A DNA stretch of 64,000 bases from an uncultured Francisellaceae bacterium (GTDB taxonomy: Bacteria > Pseudomonadota > Gammaproteobacteria > Francisellales > CACEW01): contig CAJQSL010000049.1 in NCBI GenBank assembly GCA_905612315.1, positions 1-64,000 on the forward strand. The letters run 5' to 3'. A program made the translations under genes and the position numbers. This document shows, in pieces, positions 35,038-43,680 of this stretch; position 1 is the first letter of the stretch; each line of letters starts with the position of its first letter. The notes below the pieces were generated by a model that was not told where the DNA came from, made no database searches, and saw nothing but the letters and a program-made list of their open reading frames with translations.

Positions 35038-35826
35038 ATGCCTGCTTTAACTCAAGATCAATTAAAAAGAAAGGCTGCAAATTCTGCTCTAGATGAACTT
35101 AAAACAGCTTTTTCTAAAAAGCACAGTGATGACCCTTTTATCCTAGGCATTGGTACTGGCAGCACGGTGAAGCATTTTATTGATTTACTATCAGCTTGGT
35201 TAAAAGATAAAGGCTTAAAAACAGGAAGAGCTGACAATAGACCTGATATAACTTTAGTATCAAGCTCAGAACAATCTTCAGAATTACTAAAATCCTTTGG
35301 CTTTGAAGATGATACCGCTAAAGGCTATGCAATAGACTTATATATTGATGGAGCTGATGAAGCTAATAATAACTTACAACTAATTAAAGGTGGCGGCGCG
35401 GCTCTAACTGGTGAAAAAATATTAGTTGCCAAAGCCAAAAAATTTATTTGCATAATTGATGAAAGTAAAATGGTGCCATATCTTGGCGCATTTGCTCTGC
35501 CAATTGAAGTGACAAAACTAGCTTATGAAAAAAGTGAAATTGGCCGAGAATTTATTAAACTAGGTGGCGAGCCTAGTTTAAGAATGGACAAGTCTTCCCA
35601 AACTCCTGTGGTTACTGATCATGGAAATTATATTTACGATGTTAATTTTAAAAAGATCTTAAACCCTGATGAGCTATACCAAAAACTACAAGATATAGCA
35701 GATGGGCATATTTTAACTATTGGATTATTTTTAGGTAAGTGCGCGGCTGATTTATTAATCATTGCTCAAAAAGATGGTAATATTAAAAAAGTTGAGAATA
35801 AATCTCATAGCCCAAGCTTAGCATGA
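35038..35826 (+). CDS. rpiA: Ribose-5-phosphate isomerase A
   Basis: RpiA interconverts ribose 5-phosphate and ribulose 5-phosphate in the pentose phosphate pathway. ATG at 35038 (MPALTQDQLK) with AAGGA upstream gives 262 residues; longer in-frame versions overlap rppH and are rejected. Signatures are GIGTGSTVKHFID, DLYIDGADEANNNLQLIKGG with the catalytic Asp/Lys, and DESKMVPYLG. It is longer than E. coli RpiA (219) because of internal insertions (LKDKGLKTGRADNRPD). The 3' end overlaps the antiparallel toxin gene by 22 bp. Confidence 0.96.
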   Translation: MPALTQDQLKRKAANSALDELKTAFSKKHSDDPFILGIGTGSTVKHFIDLLSAWLKDKGLKTGRADNRPDITLVSSSEQSSELLKSFGFEDDTAKGYAIDLYIDGADEANNNLQLIKGGGAALTGEKILVAKAKKFICIIDESKMVPYLGAFALPIEVTKLAYEKSEIGREFIKLGGEPSLRMDKSSQTPVVTDHGNYIYDVNFKKILNPDELYQKLQDIADGHILTIGLFLGKCAADLLIIAQKDGNIKKVENKSHSPSLA

Positions 35827-36089
35827 GAGCCCAAACGCACTAACTCTAAAAAGTTGTCATCAGTTTTTCTGTATATCAAAACAAGATCTGGCTTGATATG
35901 ACAATCTCGATAATCTTTCCAATTTCCACCTAAAGAGTGATCACAATACTTGCGAGCCAATACTTTATCAGAAGCCAGAAACTTTACTAACAAAAGTAAA
36001 TCTCTATCTAACATCTTCTTATGTGATCCTGATTTCTTTTCTCTTTTATAGTCTCGCTTAAATTGATTTGTATACTTAATCTCCCTCAT
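35805..36089 (-). CDS. yafQ: YafQ-family mRNA interferase toxin
   Basis: YafQ toxins cut mRNA on the ribosome. The 94-residue protein begins MREIKYTNQFKRDYKREKKS, then LARKYCDHSLGGNWKDYRDC, the family's central motif, and ends ELVRLGSHAKLGL with the catalytic-site His near the C-terminus. The start overlaps the dinJ end by 14 bp, as is usual for these modules. Confidence 0.92.
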   Translation of the reverse strand: MREIKYTNQFKRDYKREKKSGSHKKMLDRDLLLLVKFLASDKVLARKYCDHSLGGNWKDYRDCHIKPDLVLIYRKTDDNFLELVRLGSHAKLGL

Positions 36090-36336
36090 TCAAGCTGTCC
36101 AATAAATTATCTATATTTGTTTTCGTTAGCTTACCTTTACGAGAAGCTCTTATTGCATTTATTGTTTCTTCATTCGGAATTAAAGGCTCAAAAGGAAAAG
36201 CCTTATCCTTAGCAACTTTTACTAATAAAATCCTAAAAGCATCAGAAACGGTCAACCCCATTGCAGCCAAGACAATAGCAGCTTCTTCTTTTATATGTTC
36301 ATTAATTCTGGCCCTAACAACTGTATTATTCTTCAT
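36076..36336 (-). CDS. dinJ: DinJ/RelB-family antitoxin
   Basis: The 86-residue protein has the ribbon-helix-helix N-terminus VVRARINEHIKEEAAIVLAA and the DinJ hallmark MGLTVSDAFRILLVKVAKDK, with an acidic C-terminal segment that would wrap the toxin. It lies directly upstream of and overlaps yafQ. An AGGAGAA ribosome site precedes its ATG. Confidence 0.92.
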   Translation of the reverse strand: MKNNTVVRARINEHIKEEAAIVLAAMGLTVSDAFRILLVKVAKDKAFPFEPLIPNEETINAIRASRKGKLTKTNIDNLLDSLNEGD

Positions 36337-36473
36337 AGCAATTCTCCTTTACAAAAATATTACCCTATGTGCTACATTGTAGCCCAAAACTCGTAAAAGG
36401 TCAAGTGCAAAGTTACTTAGGAAAATATTTTACTTGATTTTAACGCGAATTTTCGCTTTAATAGCGTACGCGT

Positions 36474-36549
36474 GGTCGGGTAGCTCAGTCGGTAGAGCAG
36501 TGGACTGAAAATCCTCGTGTCGGCGGTTCGATTCCGCCCCTGACCACCA
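36474..36549 (+). tRNA. tRNA-Phe (GAA)
   Basis: 76 nt with acceptor GGTCGGG/CCTGACC (one G-U pair), encoded CCA, D arm GCTC...GAGC, anticodon GAA in GGACT/AATCC context, and T loop GTTCGATTC. It sits between the convergent EamA gene and dinJ. Confidence 0.97.
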
Positions 36550-36555
36550 CTTCCT

Positions 36556-37446
36556 CTAAGCTAGTTTTAGTTTCCTTTTAAAAGTCTTCCGCCATAATTC
36601 TGGAATTAATATACCCAATAAAACCAAACCTCCTCCTAGAATCATCGCAGATGATAACTCCTCTTTATTAAAGGCATACGCAATTACACTAGCAAACACA
36701 GGCTCCAAACTAAAAATTAAAGCTACACTGGTGGCTGTAGTATCTTTTTGAAATCTTATTTGTAAATATAAAACTAAGATAGTCGCTAAAACACTGCAAT
36801 AAAGTAGGGCCGATATAATCTCTTTACTCCAAACCATATGAAAGTTACTGTGCCAGGCGAACATCCCGGCAAATGGAACAGTAAACAGAATTTGATAAAA
36901 AGTTAGCAGTACTGGATGTTTATTACCATCTGATGTTTTTTGAGTAAACCACTGAACAAATACGATTGCCACAGCATAACAAAATGCTCCGAATAAAACC
37001 CATAAATCAGAGGTGCTAAAACCTGTAATCTTAGCCCCAGTAAAAACAAATAAGCCTAAACAACAAATACAAGCTGCCAATAAATCCTCTTTTCTAGGCA
37101 AACCTAGCTTAAACAGTGGCAATAAAAATGGCACGATAATAACACTCACCCCTGTTAGAAAAGCACCTCGAGCCGAACTCATATGCTCAAGCCCTATACT
37201 CTGTCCAAGGTATACGCCACCATCTAATAAGCCGATAACAAGCCCCCCCAAGATAAGCTGCTTGGAGCTGAGCTTTAATTTCATAAAGATAAAAGGCAAG
37301 AATAAGCATGCGGCGATCAAAAATCTAAAAAACACAAAACTAGTTGCTGGAATTTGATGCACAGCATTATGAATCAAGGGGAACGTCCCACCCCAAATTA
37401 ACGCTACAAAAAGTAAAACCAAATTTGCTCGTAATACTTTTGACAT
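36556..37446 (-). CDS. EamA/DMT-family transporter
   Basis: ATG at 37446 (MSKVLRANLVLL) with AGGA eight bases upstream gives 296 residues. About ten membrane helices form two EamA repeats; each begins with the family pattern (LLFVALIWGGTFPLIHNAV; DLWVLFGAFCYAVAIVFVQW). GGGLVLLGILI ends the second repeat. Substrate cannot be told from sequence; relatives export amino acids or other metabolites across the inner membrane. Confidence 0.93.
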   Translation of the reverse strand: MSKVLRANLVLLFVALIWGGTFPLIHNAVHQIPATSFVFFRFLIAACLFLPFIFMKLKLSSKQLILGGLVIGLLDGGVYLGQSIGLEHMSSARGAFLTGVSVIIVPFLLPLFKLGLPRKEDLLAACICCLGLFVFTGAKITGFSTSDLWVLFGAFCYAVAIVFVQWFTQKTSDGNKHPVLLTFYQILFTVPFAGMFAWHSNFHMVWSKEIISALLYCSVLATILVLYLQIRFQKDTTATSVALIFSLEPVFASVIAYAFNKEELSSAMILGGGLVLLGILIPELWRKTFKRKLKLA

Positions 37447-37697
37447 AACAAACATCCTGTTTATGCAATTCAAAAATAATAACAAAAAGTAGGCATATTA
37501 TCTCACATTTTATATAAAAATACAAGATTATATATAAAAAACACGCATAAAAACTAACATCTATGACATTTCCATTGGGAGGGTAATTTAAAAAAACTGT
37601 GTTTCATTTGTTTTTTTGTGCGAAAAACTATAATTATATGCATTTACAGCAATATATACATTATAATATATTAAGTTTATTTGCAAGGAGAATGGTT

Positions 37698-38351
37698 ATG
37701 CCAAGCACAAAAATTATGCCGCTAGTATCACAAGCAGATATCCAGCGGGCTGGCGAAAAAGCATTTAATGCGCTGAAGGTGGTATTAACACAATTAGAAA
37801 ATAAAGACGTCGATATTTTCCATTTAGTCGTTGATCTTAATCTGGGGTTTTCCAGTGAAGATAATCCAATCGTTTTAGATAGATTAAATGAACTTTATGA
37901 GATTGGCGTCCGACACATTGATCTAGTTGGTTTGGGAGAAAATATCGCAAATGGCACAAAAACACAGATCACTATACCTAACGGCATGAAAGTTACAGCC
38001 TCACCTAATTCTACATATAGCAAACTAAAGTTAATACTTGATGAATCCTCTATACAGGCAATAAAAAAAACTGTCACCAGGACGAAGGGCCAAGACAGCA
38101 CAAAAAAACCAATAATAATAGTATGTACGCACTGGGTAACGGGTGATATACGTCTGTTTGCGCTGAGGGAGCTCCAGGGCTACGATGTACGGAATGTATC
38201 GGAAGATGTTGCAAAAATGGCTGCAGAGGGACGACAAACCACAGCTAAACCCAAGAATAATGCGTTTTCGTGTCTTTACCGTCTCATACCGTTCTGGCAC
38301 AATACCAATACCAAAATTCAGCCAGCCAGAGTTCCCCAGTTTAAAGATTAA
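37698..38351 (+). CDS. Unrecognised 217-residue protein
   Basis: ATG at 37698 (MPSTKIMPLV) has an AAGGAG site at ideal distance; the earlier ATG at 37692 is too close to it. The protein looks globular and alpha/beta (VDIFHLVVDLNLGF, LYEIGVRHIDLVGLGENIAN, PIIIVCTHWVTGDIRLFALR) with a basic tail. I recognise no family. GC content is somewhat above the neighbours, and there is no partner gene nearby, so it may be an acquired single gene. Confidence 0.65.
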   Translation: MPSTKIMPLVSQADIQRAGEKAFNALKVVLTQLENKDVDIFHLVVDLNLGFSSEDNPIVLDRLNELYEIGVRHIDLVGLGENIANGTKTQITIPNGMKVTASPNSTYSKLKLILDESSIQAIKKTVTRTKGQDSTKKPIIIVCTHWVTGDIRLFALRELQGYDVRNVSEDVAKMAAEGRQTTAKPKNNAFSCLYRLIPFWHNTNTKIQPARVPQFKD

Positions 38352-38474
38352 TAGCTAAATCATAGAAATAAGCGCACGTAAATTATTAAACTGCCACATC
38401 ACCAAACACCATGTTATAATCCTAGCAAAATTTAAAACTATAATTTTAACTAAGTTATAACAAGGCCTTAAAAT

Positions 38475-39950
38475 ATGTCTAAAAACACATCTGAAAACAA
38501 AATACGCGTACGCTTCGCCCCAAGCCCAACTGGTTCTCTACACTTAGGTGGAGCTAGAACTGCTTTATATAATTTTTTATTCGCAAAAAATAAATCAGGA
38601 GATTTTTTATTACGCTGTGAAGATACTGACAAAGAGCGCAGCTCAGAAGAATCTTTACGCACCCAACTGCAAGATCTTGACTGGCTAAATTTAAAATGGG
38701 ATGAAGGCCCAGATGCAAAAACTCTAGAAGATTTTGGCCCGCATGCGCCCTATCGCCAAAGTAAAAGGCTAGAGAGTTATTTAAAACACGCCGAAAAACT
38801 AATAGAAGCTGGCATGGCGTATTATTGCTTTTTAACTGATGAGCAAATTAGCGAGCAAAAACAAAAAGCCAAAGAGTCAGGCGGACCTTACCAAGTTAAA
38901 AGTCCATATAGAGACTTACCACCTAATGAAGCTAAAGAAAAATTAGCCAATGGCGAGAAAGCAACCGTAAGATTTAAAATTCCAGAATCTGATGACCTAT
39001 ACAAATTTACTGATTTAGTTCGTGGTGAGATAACCCTGCCATCACACATGGTCGGGGATTTTGTCCTAATGCGCACAAATGGCATGCCGGTATATAATTT
39101 TTGTTGTGTAATTGATGATGCCGCTATGGAAATAACTCATGTTTTACGAGGTGAAGAACACTTATCTAATACATTAAGGCAGTTGATGCTTTATGAAGCT
39201 TTTGGCTATACAGCTCCTGAATTTGGGCATTTATCAATGATCTTAGGTGAGAACAAGAAAAAACTTAGCAAGCGTGATGCTGCTGTCAGTTGTGATGATT
39301 TTAAATCTCAAGGATTTTTACCTGAAGCTGTTTTAAATTATATCGCTTTACTTGGCTGGAGCTGCGCATCTGGAGAAGAGATATTCACCCTAGATGAGCT
39401 AATTAAAAACTTCACTATTGAGAGATTAAACCCTGCTGCTGCCGTATTTGATGTTAAAAAAATGCGCTGGATAAACCAACAGCATATTAGAAAACTTTCA
39501 CATGAAAAACTTTGGTTAGAGATTAAACCATTTTTAGATAACGCAAATTTAAACTTACCAGCTGATAAATCCTGGCAAAACAAATCGCTTGAATTATTTG
39601 CTCAAAATTTAGAAGTTTTAGAAGATGCACTCGAGCTATACACTCCCCTTGCTGAAAATACTTTTGAAATTTCAGATGAAGCTTCTGATGTTCTATCTTG
39701 GGATAAAACTAAAGATGTAATTCAATCTTGGGTTAATGAATTAAATAATCTAGATAAAGATTTTATAAACGCAGATGAATTTTCCGAAATTCTAAATACC
39801 ATAAAAGCTAAGTGCGAAGTTAAAGGTAAAGAGCTTTTTATGCCGATTCGAGTTGCGATTATAGGAAAACCCCATGGAGCTGAACTTAAAATGCTTATAC
39901 CACTTTTAAGCAAAGAAGTTTTACTTCGTAGAGCCAATAAGTGTTTATGA
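38475..39950 (+). CDS. gltX: Glutamate--tRNA ligase
   Basis: GltX charges tRNA-Glu. The 491-residue protein has the class I HIGH-type motif in PSPTGSLHLGGARTALYNFL, the ATP-site KKLSKRDAAV (KMSKS equivalent), and the usual all-helical anticodon-binding region with FMPIRVAIIGKPHGAEL at the end. Length is within the normal range. E. coli HipA's target is this enzyme, and a hipBA locus lies 13 kb away. Confidence 0.97.
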   Translation: MSKNTSENKIRVRFAPSPTGSLHLGGARTALYNFLFAKNKSGDFLLRCEDTDKERSSEESLRTQLQDLDWLNLKWDEGPDAKTLEDFGPHAPYRQSKRLESYLKHAEKLIEAGMAYYCFLTDEQISEQKQKAKESGGPYQVKSPYRDLPPNEAKEKLANGEKATVRFKIPESDDLYKFTDLVRGEITLPSHMVGDFVLMRTNGMPVYNFCCVIDDAAMEITHVLRGEEHLSNTLRQLMLYEAFGYTAPEFGHLSMILGENKKKLSKRDAAVSCDDFKSQGFLPEAVLNYIALLGWSCASGEEIFTLDELIKNFTIERLNPAAAVFDVKKMRWINQQHIRKLSHEKLWLEIKPFLDNANLNLPADKSWQNKSLELFAQNLEVLEDALELYTPLAENTFEISDEASDVLSWDKTKDVIQSWVNELNNLDKDFINADEFSEILNTIKAKCEVKGKELFMPIRVAIIGKPHGAELKMLIPLLSKEVLLRRANKCL

Positions 39951-40019
39951 TTTTTAAATTTTAAGCAAATTATTTTCTCCCATATCTAAAGAAGACCAAA
40001 ACTAGCAAAAGAAAGCTTA

Positions 40020-40138
40020 ATATAGGCAAACCATTTCAAGTCATCGATTTTTACAAATAGATACGTGCTGCGCACGAGATTGCTTCGACGTAGTCTCGCA
40101 ACGACAGCGACCGGTATTTTGATTTGGTTTATCTATAT
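40020..40138. repeat. MITE-like palindromic repeat with 14-bp terminal inverted repeats
   Basis: ATATAGGCAAACCA (40020-40033) and TGGTTTATCTATAT (40125-40138) pair with two mismatches. Inside are TCGATTTTTACAAATAGATA and the family core CGTGCTGCGCACGAGATTGC followed by CTCGCAACGACAG. At 119 bp it is the same size as the element at 17.85 kb. It sits between gltX and the nicotinamide phosphoribosyltransferase gene. Confidence 0.9.
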
Positions 40139-40188
40139 GCTTTTGTTTGAACTAGAATTAACTAAAAGTTATAAATTTGGGAAATATA

Positions 40189-41598
40189 ATGCGCTCACAT
40201 AACTTGATTTTAAATACGGACTCATACAAAGCCTCGCACTTCTTGCAATACCCTGAGGATACAACTCATATAAGTGCTTATTTAGAATCACGTGGCGGGG
40301 TTTTTAAACAACTTTTATTTTTAGGTCTACAACCTTATCTCAAAAAATATTTATCTAAACCTATAACTAAAGAAAATATTTTAGAAGCAGAAGATATATT
40401 AACTAAACACGGCCTACCTTTTCATAAATCTGGATGGGAGTATATTTTAAAAGAACATAATGGCTATTTACCAATAAGCATAGAAGCGGTTCCCGAGGGC
40501 ACGGTATTACAAACCCATAATGCTCTAGTCCAAGTTGTAAATACTGATCCTAAATGCTTTTGGCTCCCGACTTACATAGAAACAAGCTTGCTGCGATCGA
40601 TATGGTACGTCAGCACGGTGGCAACCTATTCTTGGCACTGCAAACAAATAATAAAAAAATATTTAGAAGAAACTTCTGATTCAATCGAAAGTCTAGATTT
40701 TAAACTTCATGATTTTGGTGCAAGAGGCGTGAGTTCGCTTGAGTCAGCCGGCCTTGGCGGCTGCGCTCATTTAGTTAATTTTAAAGGCACAGACACACTA
40801 GCTGGCATAATAGCTGCAAAAGAGTTTTACTCTGAACCTATGGCCGGATTCTCTATCCCTGCAGCAGAACACTCAACTATAACCGCTTGGGGCAAAGATC
40901 AAGAAGAGCAAGCATTCGAAAATATGCTAGATAAATTTGCAGGAAAAGATAAGTTAGTTGCCGTAGTTAGCGATTCATATGATTTATATAGTGCGATAGA
41001 GAACATATGGGGTGAATCTTTAAAACAAAAAGTTATAAATAATGGCGGGACTATTATTATTAGGCCAGATAGCGGTGACCCTATAGAAGTTGTACCCAAT
41101 GTAATTCAGAAATTAATGCATATATTTGGCTCTCACACTAATTCCAAAGGATACAAAATGCTACCTGATTTTATTCGGGTTATTCAAGGTGATGGCGTAA
41201 ATATCAAAACCATTGAAAAATGTTTAGCAATTTTAAAGAAAATGAAAATTAGCACTGAAAATATAACATTTGGTATGGGAGGCGCATTACTCCAAAAAGT
41301 AGATCGAGACTCTCTAAAATTTGCCATGAAAGCTAATGCAAGATGTGATAAAAAGAATAACTGGCATGATGTATCTAAAGCTCCGGCTTTAGATATGCAC
41401 AAAATATCTAAGCCTGGGCGCCTAGCCCTAATTAAAGATAATAATAAATTTAAAACTATCAAATTAGATGAGTTTAATAAGCTTACTAAATTAGATAATA
41501 TAAAAAATGAGTTAGTAGAAGTATATAAAGATGGTAAAATATTGATAGATGAAAACTTTCAGACTATACGAGATAGAGCAAACTCATATCTTAAATAA
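40189..41598 (+). CDS. nadV: Nicotinamide phosphoribosyltransferase
   Basis: This enzyme makes nicotinamide mononucleotide from nicotinamide and PRPP, the first step of direct nicotinamide salvage to NAD. ATG at 40189 (MRSHNLILNTDSYKASH) is preferred over an in-frame TTG 12 bases earlier; 469 residues. Family landmarks include DSYKASHFLQYP, FGARGVSSLESAGLGGCAHL, FSIPAAEHSTITAWG with the catalytic His, IIRPDSGDPIEV and FGMGGALLQKVDRDSLKFAM. It is 15 bp upstream of the DciA-like gene. Together with the kinase at 55.8 kb it suggests reliance on host nicotinamide compounds. Confidence 0.95.
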   Translation: MRSHNLILNTDSYKASHFLQYPEDTTHISAYLESRGGVFKQLLFLGLQPYLKKYLSKPITKENILEAEDILTKHGLPFHKSGWEYILKEHNGYLPISIEAVPEGTVLQTHNALVQVVNTDPKCFWLPTYIETSLLRSIWYVSTVATYSWHCKQIIKKYLEETSDSIESLDFKLHDFGARGVSSLESAGLGGCAHLVNFKGTDTLAGIIAAKEFYSEPMAGFSIPAAEHSTITAWGKDQEEQAFENMLDKFAGKDKLVAVVSDSYDLYSAIENIWGESLKQKVINNGGTIIIRPDSGDPIEVVPNVIQKLMHIFGSHTNSKGYKMLPDFIRVIQGDGVNIKTIEKCLAILKKMKISTENITFGMGGALLQKVDRDSLKFAMKANARCDKKNNWHDVSKAPALDMHKISKPGRLALIKDNNKFKTIKLDEFNKLTKLDNIKNELVEVYKDGKILIDENFQTIRDRANSYLK

Positions 41599-41613
41599 AA
41601 GGTTTTAAACTCA

Positions 41614-42222
41614 ATGCCAATTATTAGCGATTCTGACAAACACAGAAAAAAACTACAAGAATATTATTCAAAAAAAAGCTGCGCCAAATCTCTGGATTTT
41701 ATTCTATCTAATCTATCAAATAAAATAAATCAGAAAAATAAATCCAATAATGACAAATACAAAAGCAAGAGCAATAATAAATATGATAGTTCAGGAAAAC
41801 TAATTCCAGCTAAAAATCTATTAAAAATACTGCAGCAGTCACAAACTGTTGATAACTTAAACCCTAAACTATTAGCGCACCTACCAAAAGATATACAGCC
41901 TCATACTCAAGTAGCATGTTATATCGATGGCATTCTAACCGTACATCTTGATAATAGTGTCTGGGCAAATCAGTTTAGATATTTAAAATTAGATTTATTA
42001 AGCGCTCTTAGAAAATATCCAGAATTTGCAGGATTAATTGAAATTAAACATAAAATATGCCATATTCATCCTCCAATTAAACCTAAAGTTATAAAAGAAC
42101 CTATTGAATTTAATGAAGATAATGTAAAATACTTAAAAGCAATGATAAAAGAAGCTGAGGCTAATAATAATTCAAACTTAAAACAAGCCCTGAAAAATCT
42201 TTTAAAATCTATGATAATTTAA
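41614..42222 (+). CDS. DciA-like (DUF721) protein
   Basis: The 202-residue protein has a Lys/Asn/Ser-rich, probably disordered segment at about 38-62, then a DUF721-like core: LLAHLPKDIQPHTQVACYI, then GILTVHLDNSVWANQFRYLK and LLSALRKYPEFAGLIEIKHK. DciA loads the replicative helicase in most bacteria lacking DnaC. The match is by pattern and the N-terminal part is atypical, so the replication role is likely but not certain. Confidence 0.72.
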   Translation: MPIISDSDKHRKKLQEYYSKKSCAKSLDFILSNLSNKINQKNKSNNDKYKSKSNNKYDSSGKLIPAKNLLKILQQSQTVDNLNPKLLAHLPKDIQPHTQVACYIDGILTVHLDNSVWANQFRYLKLDLLSALRKYPEFAGLIEIKHKICHIHPPIKPKVIKEPIEFNEDNVKYLKAMIKEAEANNNSNLKQALKNLLKSMII

Positions 42223-42281
42223 GTAAATTTGTTCTAAAATATAAAAATACAAAAACATATTCTACTCTCAGGTAATAAGGT

Positions 42282-42764
42282 ATGAAAAATAAAGGCAATA
42301 TTTCAACTCAAGAAATACAAGATGCTCAAAATCAATGGGGTGATACTTTAATTGCGATTAGCAAAGCTTATGCTCAAAAACAAGATTACAAATCTATAAC
42401 GGAAGATCTCGTGGATAAACTGTATTCTTATAATTATGGGGAAAATATAGTTTTGTTCAAACCTACCCTTGCCAAAGAGATTCCATTTAGGAAAACCAAA
42501 GCTAGCGCTATTTCTTATTTTATTGGAGATAACACTGAATTCCCTGAAGATAAAGGTTTTGCTTTAAGGCCATGGATAAAGGTTGATTTTCATAATGACG
42601 AGATGATTTTTAGCAACGATATCGCAATAGCAATGGGTCATTATGATCTTACTGACCAAAATGGAGAATTAGTTAGAGCTGAATACACTTTTGGTTATAT
42701 TAAAGATGATGATAATAACTTGCGAATTATTTTACAGCATTCATCTTTTCCGTATAGTGGTTAA
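42282..42764 (+). CDS. NTF2/SnoaL-fold-like protein, 160 residues
   Basis: The pattern is WGDTLIAISKAYAQKQD at the start, LFKPTLAKEIPFRKTKASAI in the middle and DIAIAMGHYDLTDQNGELVR followed by YTFGYIKDDDN at the end. It fits small cone-shaped NTF2-like proteins; similar sequences are sometimes labelled phosphoribosyl-AMP cyclohydrolase, which I do not support. There is no signal peptide. It converges on lpxC with six bases between the stops. Confidence 0.7.
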   Translation: MKNKGNISTQEIQDAQNQWGDTLIAISKAYAQKQDYKSITEDLVDKLYSYNYGENIVLFKPTLAKEIPFRKTKASAISYFIGDNTEFPEDKGFALRPWIKVDFHNDEMIFSNDIAIAMGHYDLTDQNGELVRAEYTFGYIKDDDNNLRIILQHSSFPYSG

Positions 42765-42770
42765 ACCTAA

Positions 42771-43664
42771 CTAACCAGAACTATCCAAAGTAACAACCTC
42801 AAAAGAGCCATTATCTTTATCATCTAATAAAGCTTTTAAACACCTATGATTCAAGGCATGCGATGGTTTAAAAGCTTCATACCTACCAATAATTGGCCCA
42901 GCAACGTAAATATCCCCAATAGCATCAAGGAGCTTGTGTCTTACAAATTCATCTTGATACCTAAGACCTGTTTTATTTAAAATTCCATCTTCACTCAAAC
43001 CAATAGCATTATCTAAACTTGCCCCCAAGGCTAAGTTATTAGCATGCAATTTATCTAAGTCTTTAGCAAAACCAAAAGTTCTAGCATGAGCAACTTGGGT
43101 TACAAACCCTCTTTTAGATAAAGTAAAATCAACTTCATTTGGAGTGCTTGCAATCGCTGGGTGCTCAAAATCAATTCTAACATTGAAATATAAATTGTTA
43201 TCACCTTGTTCATTAGGCAATAACTTAACCCATTGATCATTGTCATCTTGTTTTACAGATATCGGCTTTAAAATTTTAATAAACTTACGAAGTTTTGTCT
43301 GCGGTAAAATAGTCATGCTCTCCAAAGCTCGCACAAATATACCTGCACTTCCATCAAACACTGGCACTTCTGGTGCATCTAAATCTATATAAAGATTATC
43401 AATAGCAAAAGCACATAAAGCTGACATTAAATGCTCAATCGTCGCAATGCTTAAATCACCTTGCACTAATTTTGAGCACATCACAGCTTCTTGCATTCCA
43501 TCAACACTAAGTTTAATCTGGGCGAGCGGAATTACATCTTTGCGCCTAAAGACAATTCCAGTATCAACTGGTGCCGGGGATAAGGTCATATTAACTTTTT
43601 TGCCAGAGTGTAAACCTATCCCGTCAAAATGCACCTCATGCTTTAATGTGCTTTGCTGAACCAA
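42771..43664 (-). CDS. lpxC: UDP-3-O-acyl-N-acetylglucosamine deacetylase
   Basis: LpxC performs the first committed step of lipid A synthesis. The 297-residue protein contains the zinc-binding EHLMSAL motif, a DGSAG active-site turn and RHKLLDAIGDIYVAG, with HALNHRCLKALL near the end. Translation starts at TTG (43664), eight bases after a strong AAGGAG. It ends the minus-strand division cluster, 16 bp after ftsZ. Confidence 0.96.
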   Translation of the reverse strand: MVQQSTLKHEVHFDGIGLHSGKKVNMTLSPAPVDTGIVFRRKDVIPLAQIKLSVDGMQEAVMCSKLVQGDLSIATIEHLMSALCAFAIDNLYIDLDAPEVPVFDGSAGIFVRALESMTILPQTKLRKFIKILKPISVKQDDNDQWVKLLPNEQGDNNLYFNVRIDFEHPAIASTPNEVDFTLSKRGFVTQVAHARTFGFAKDLDKLHANNLALGASLDNAIGLSEDGILNKTGLRYQDEFVRHKLLDAIGDIYVAGPIIGRYEAFKPSHALNHRCLKALLDDKDNGSFEVVTLDSSG

Positions 43665-43680
43665 CCAAGTAACTCCTTAA

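Noticed and set aside
42282-42764. Phosphoribosyl-AMP cyclohydrolase
   Set aside because: None of the HisI zinc-binding motifs is present; the pattern is NTF2-like.
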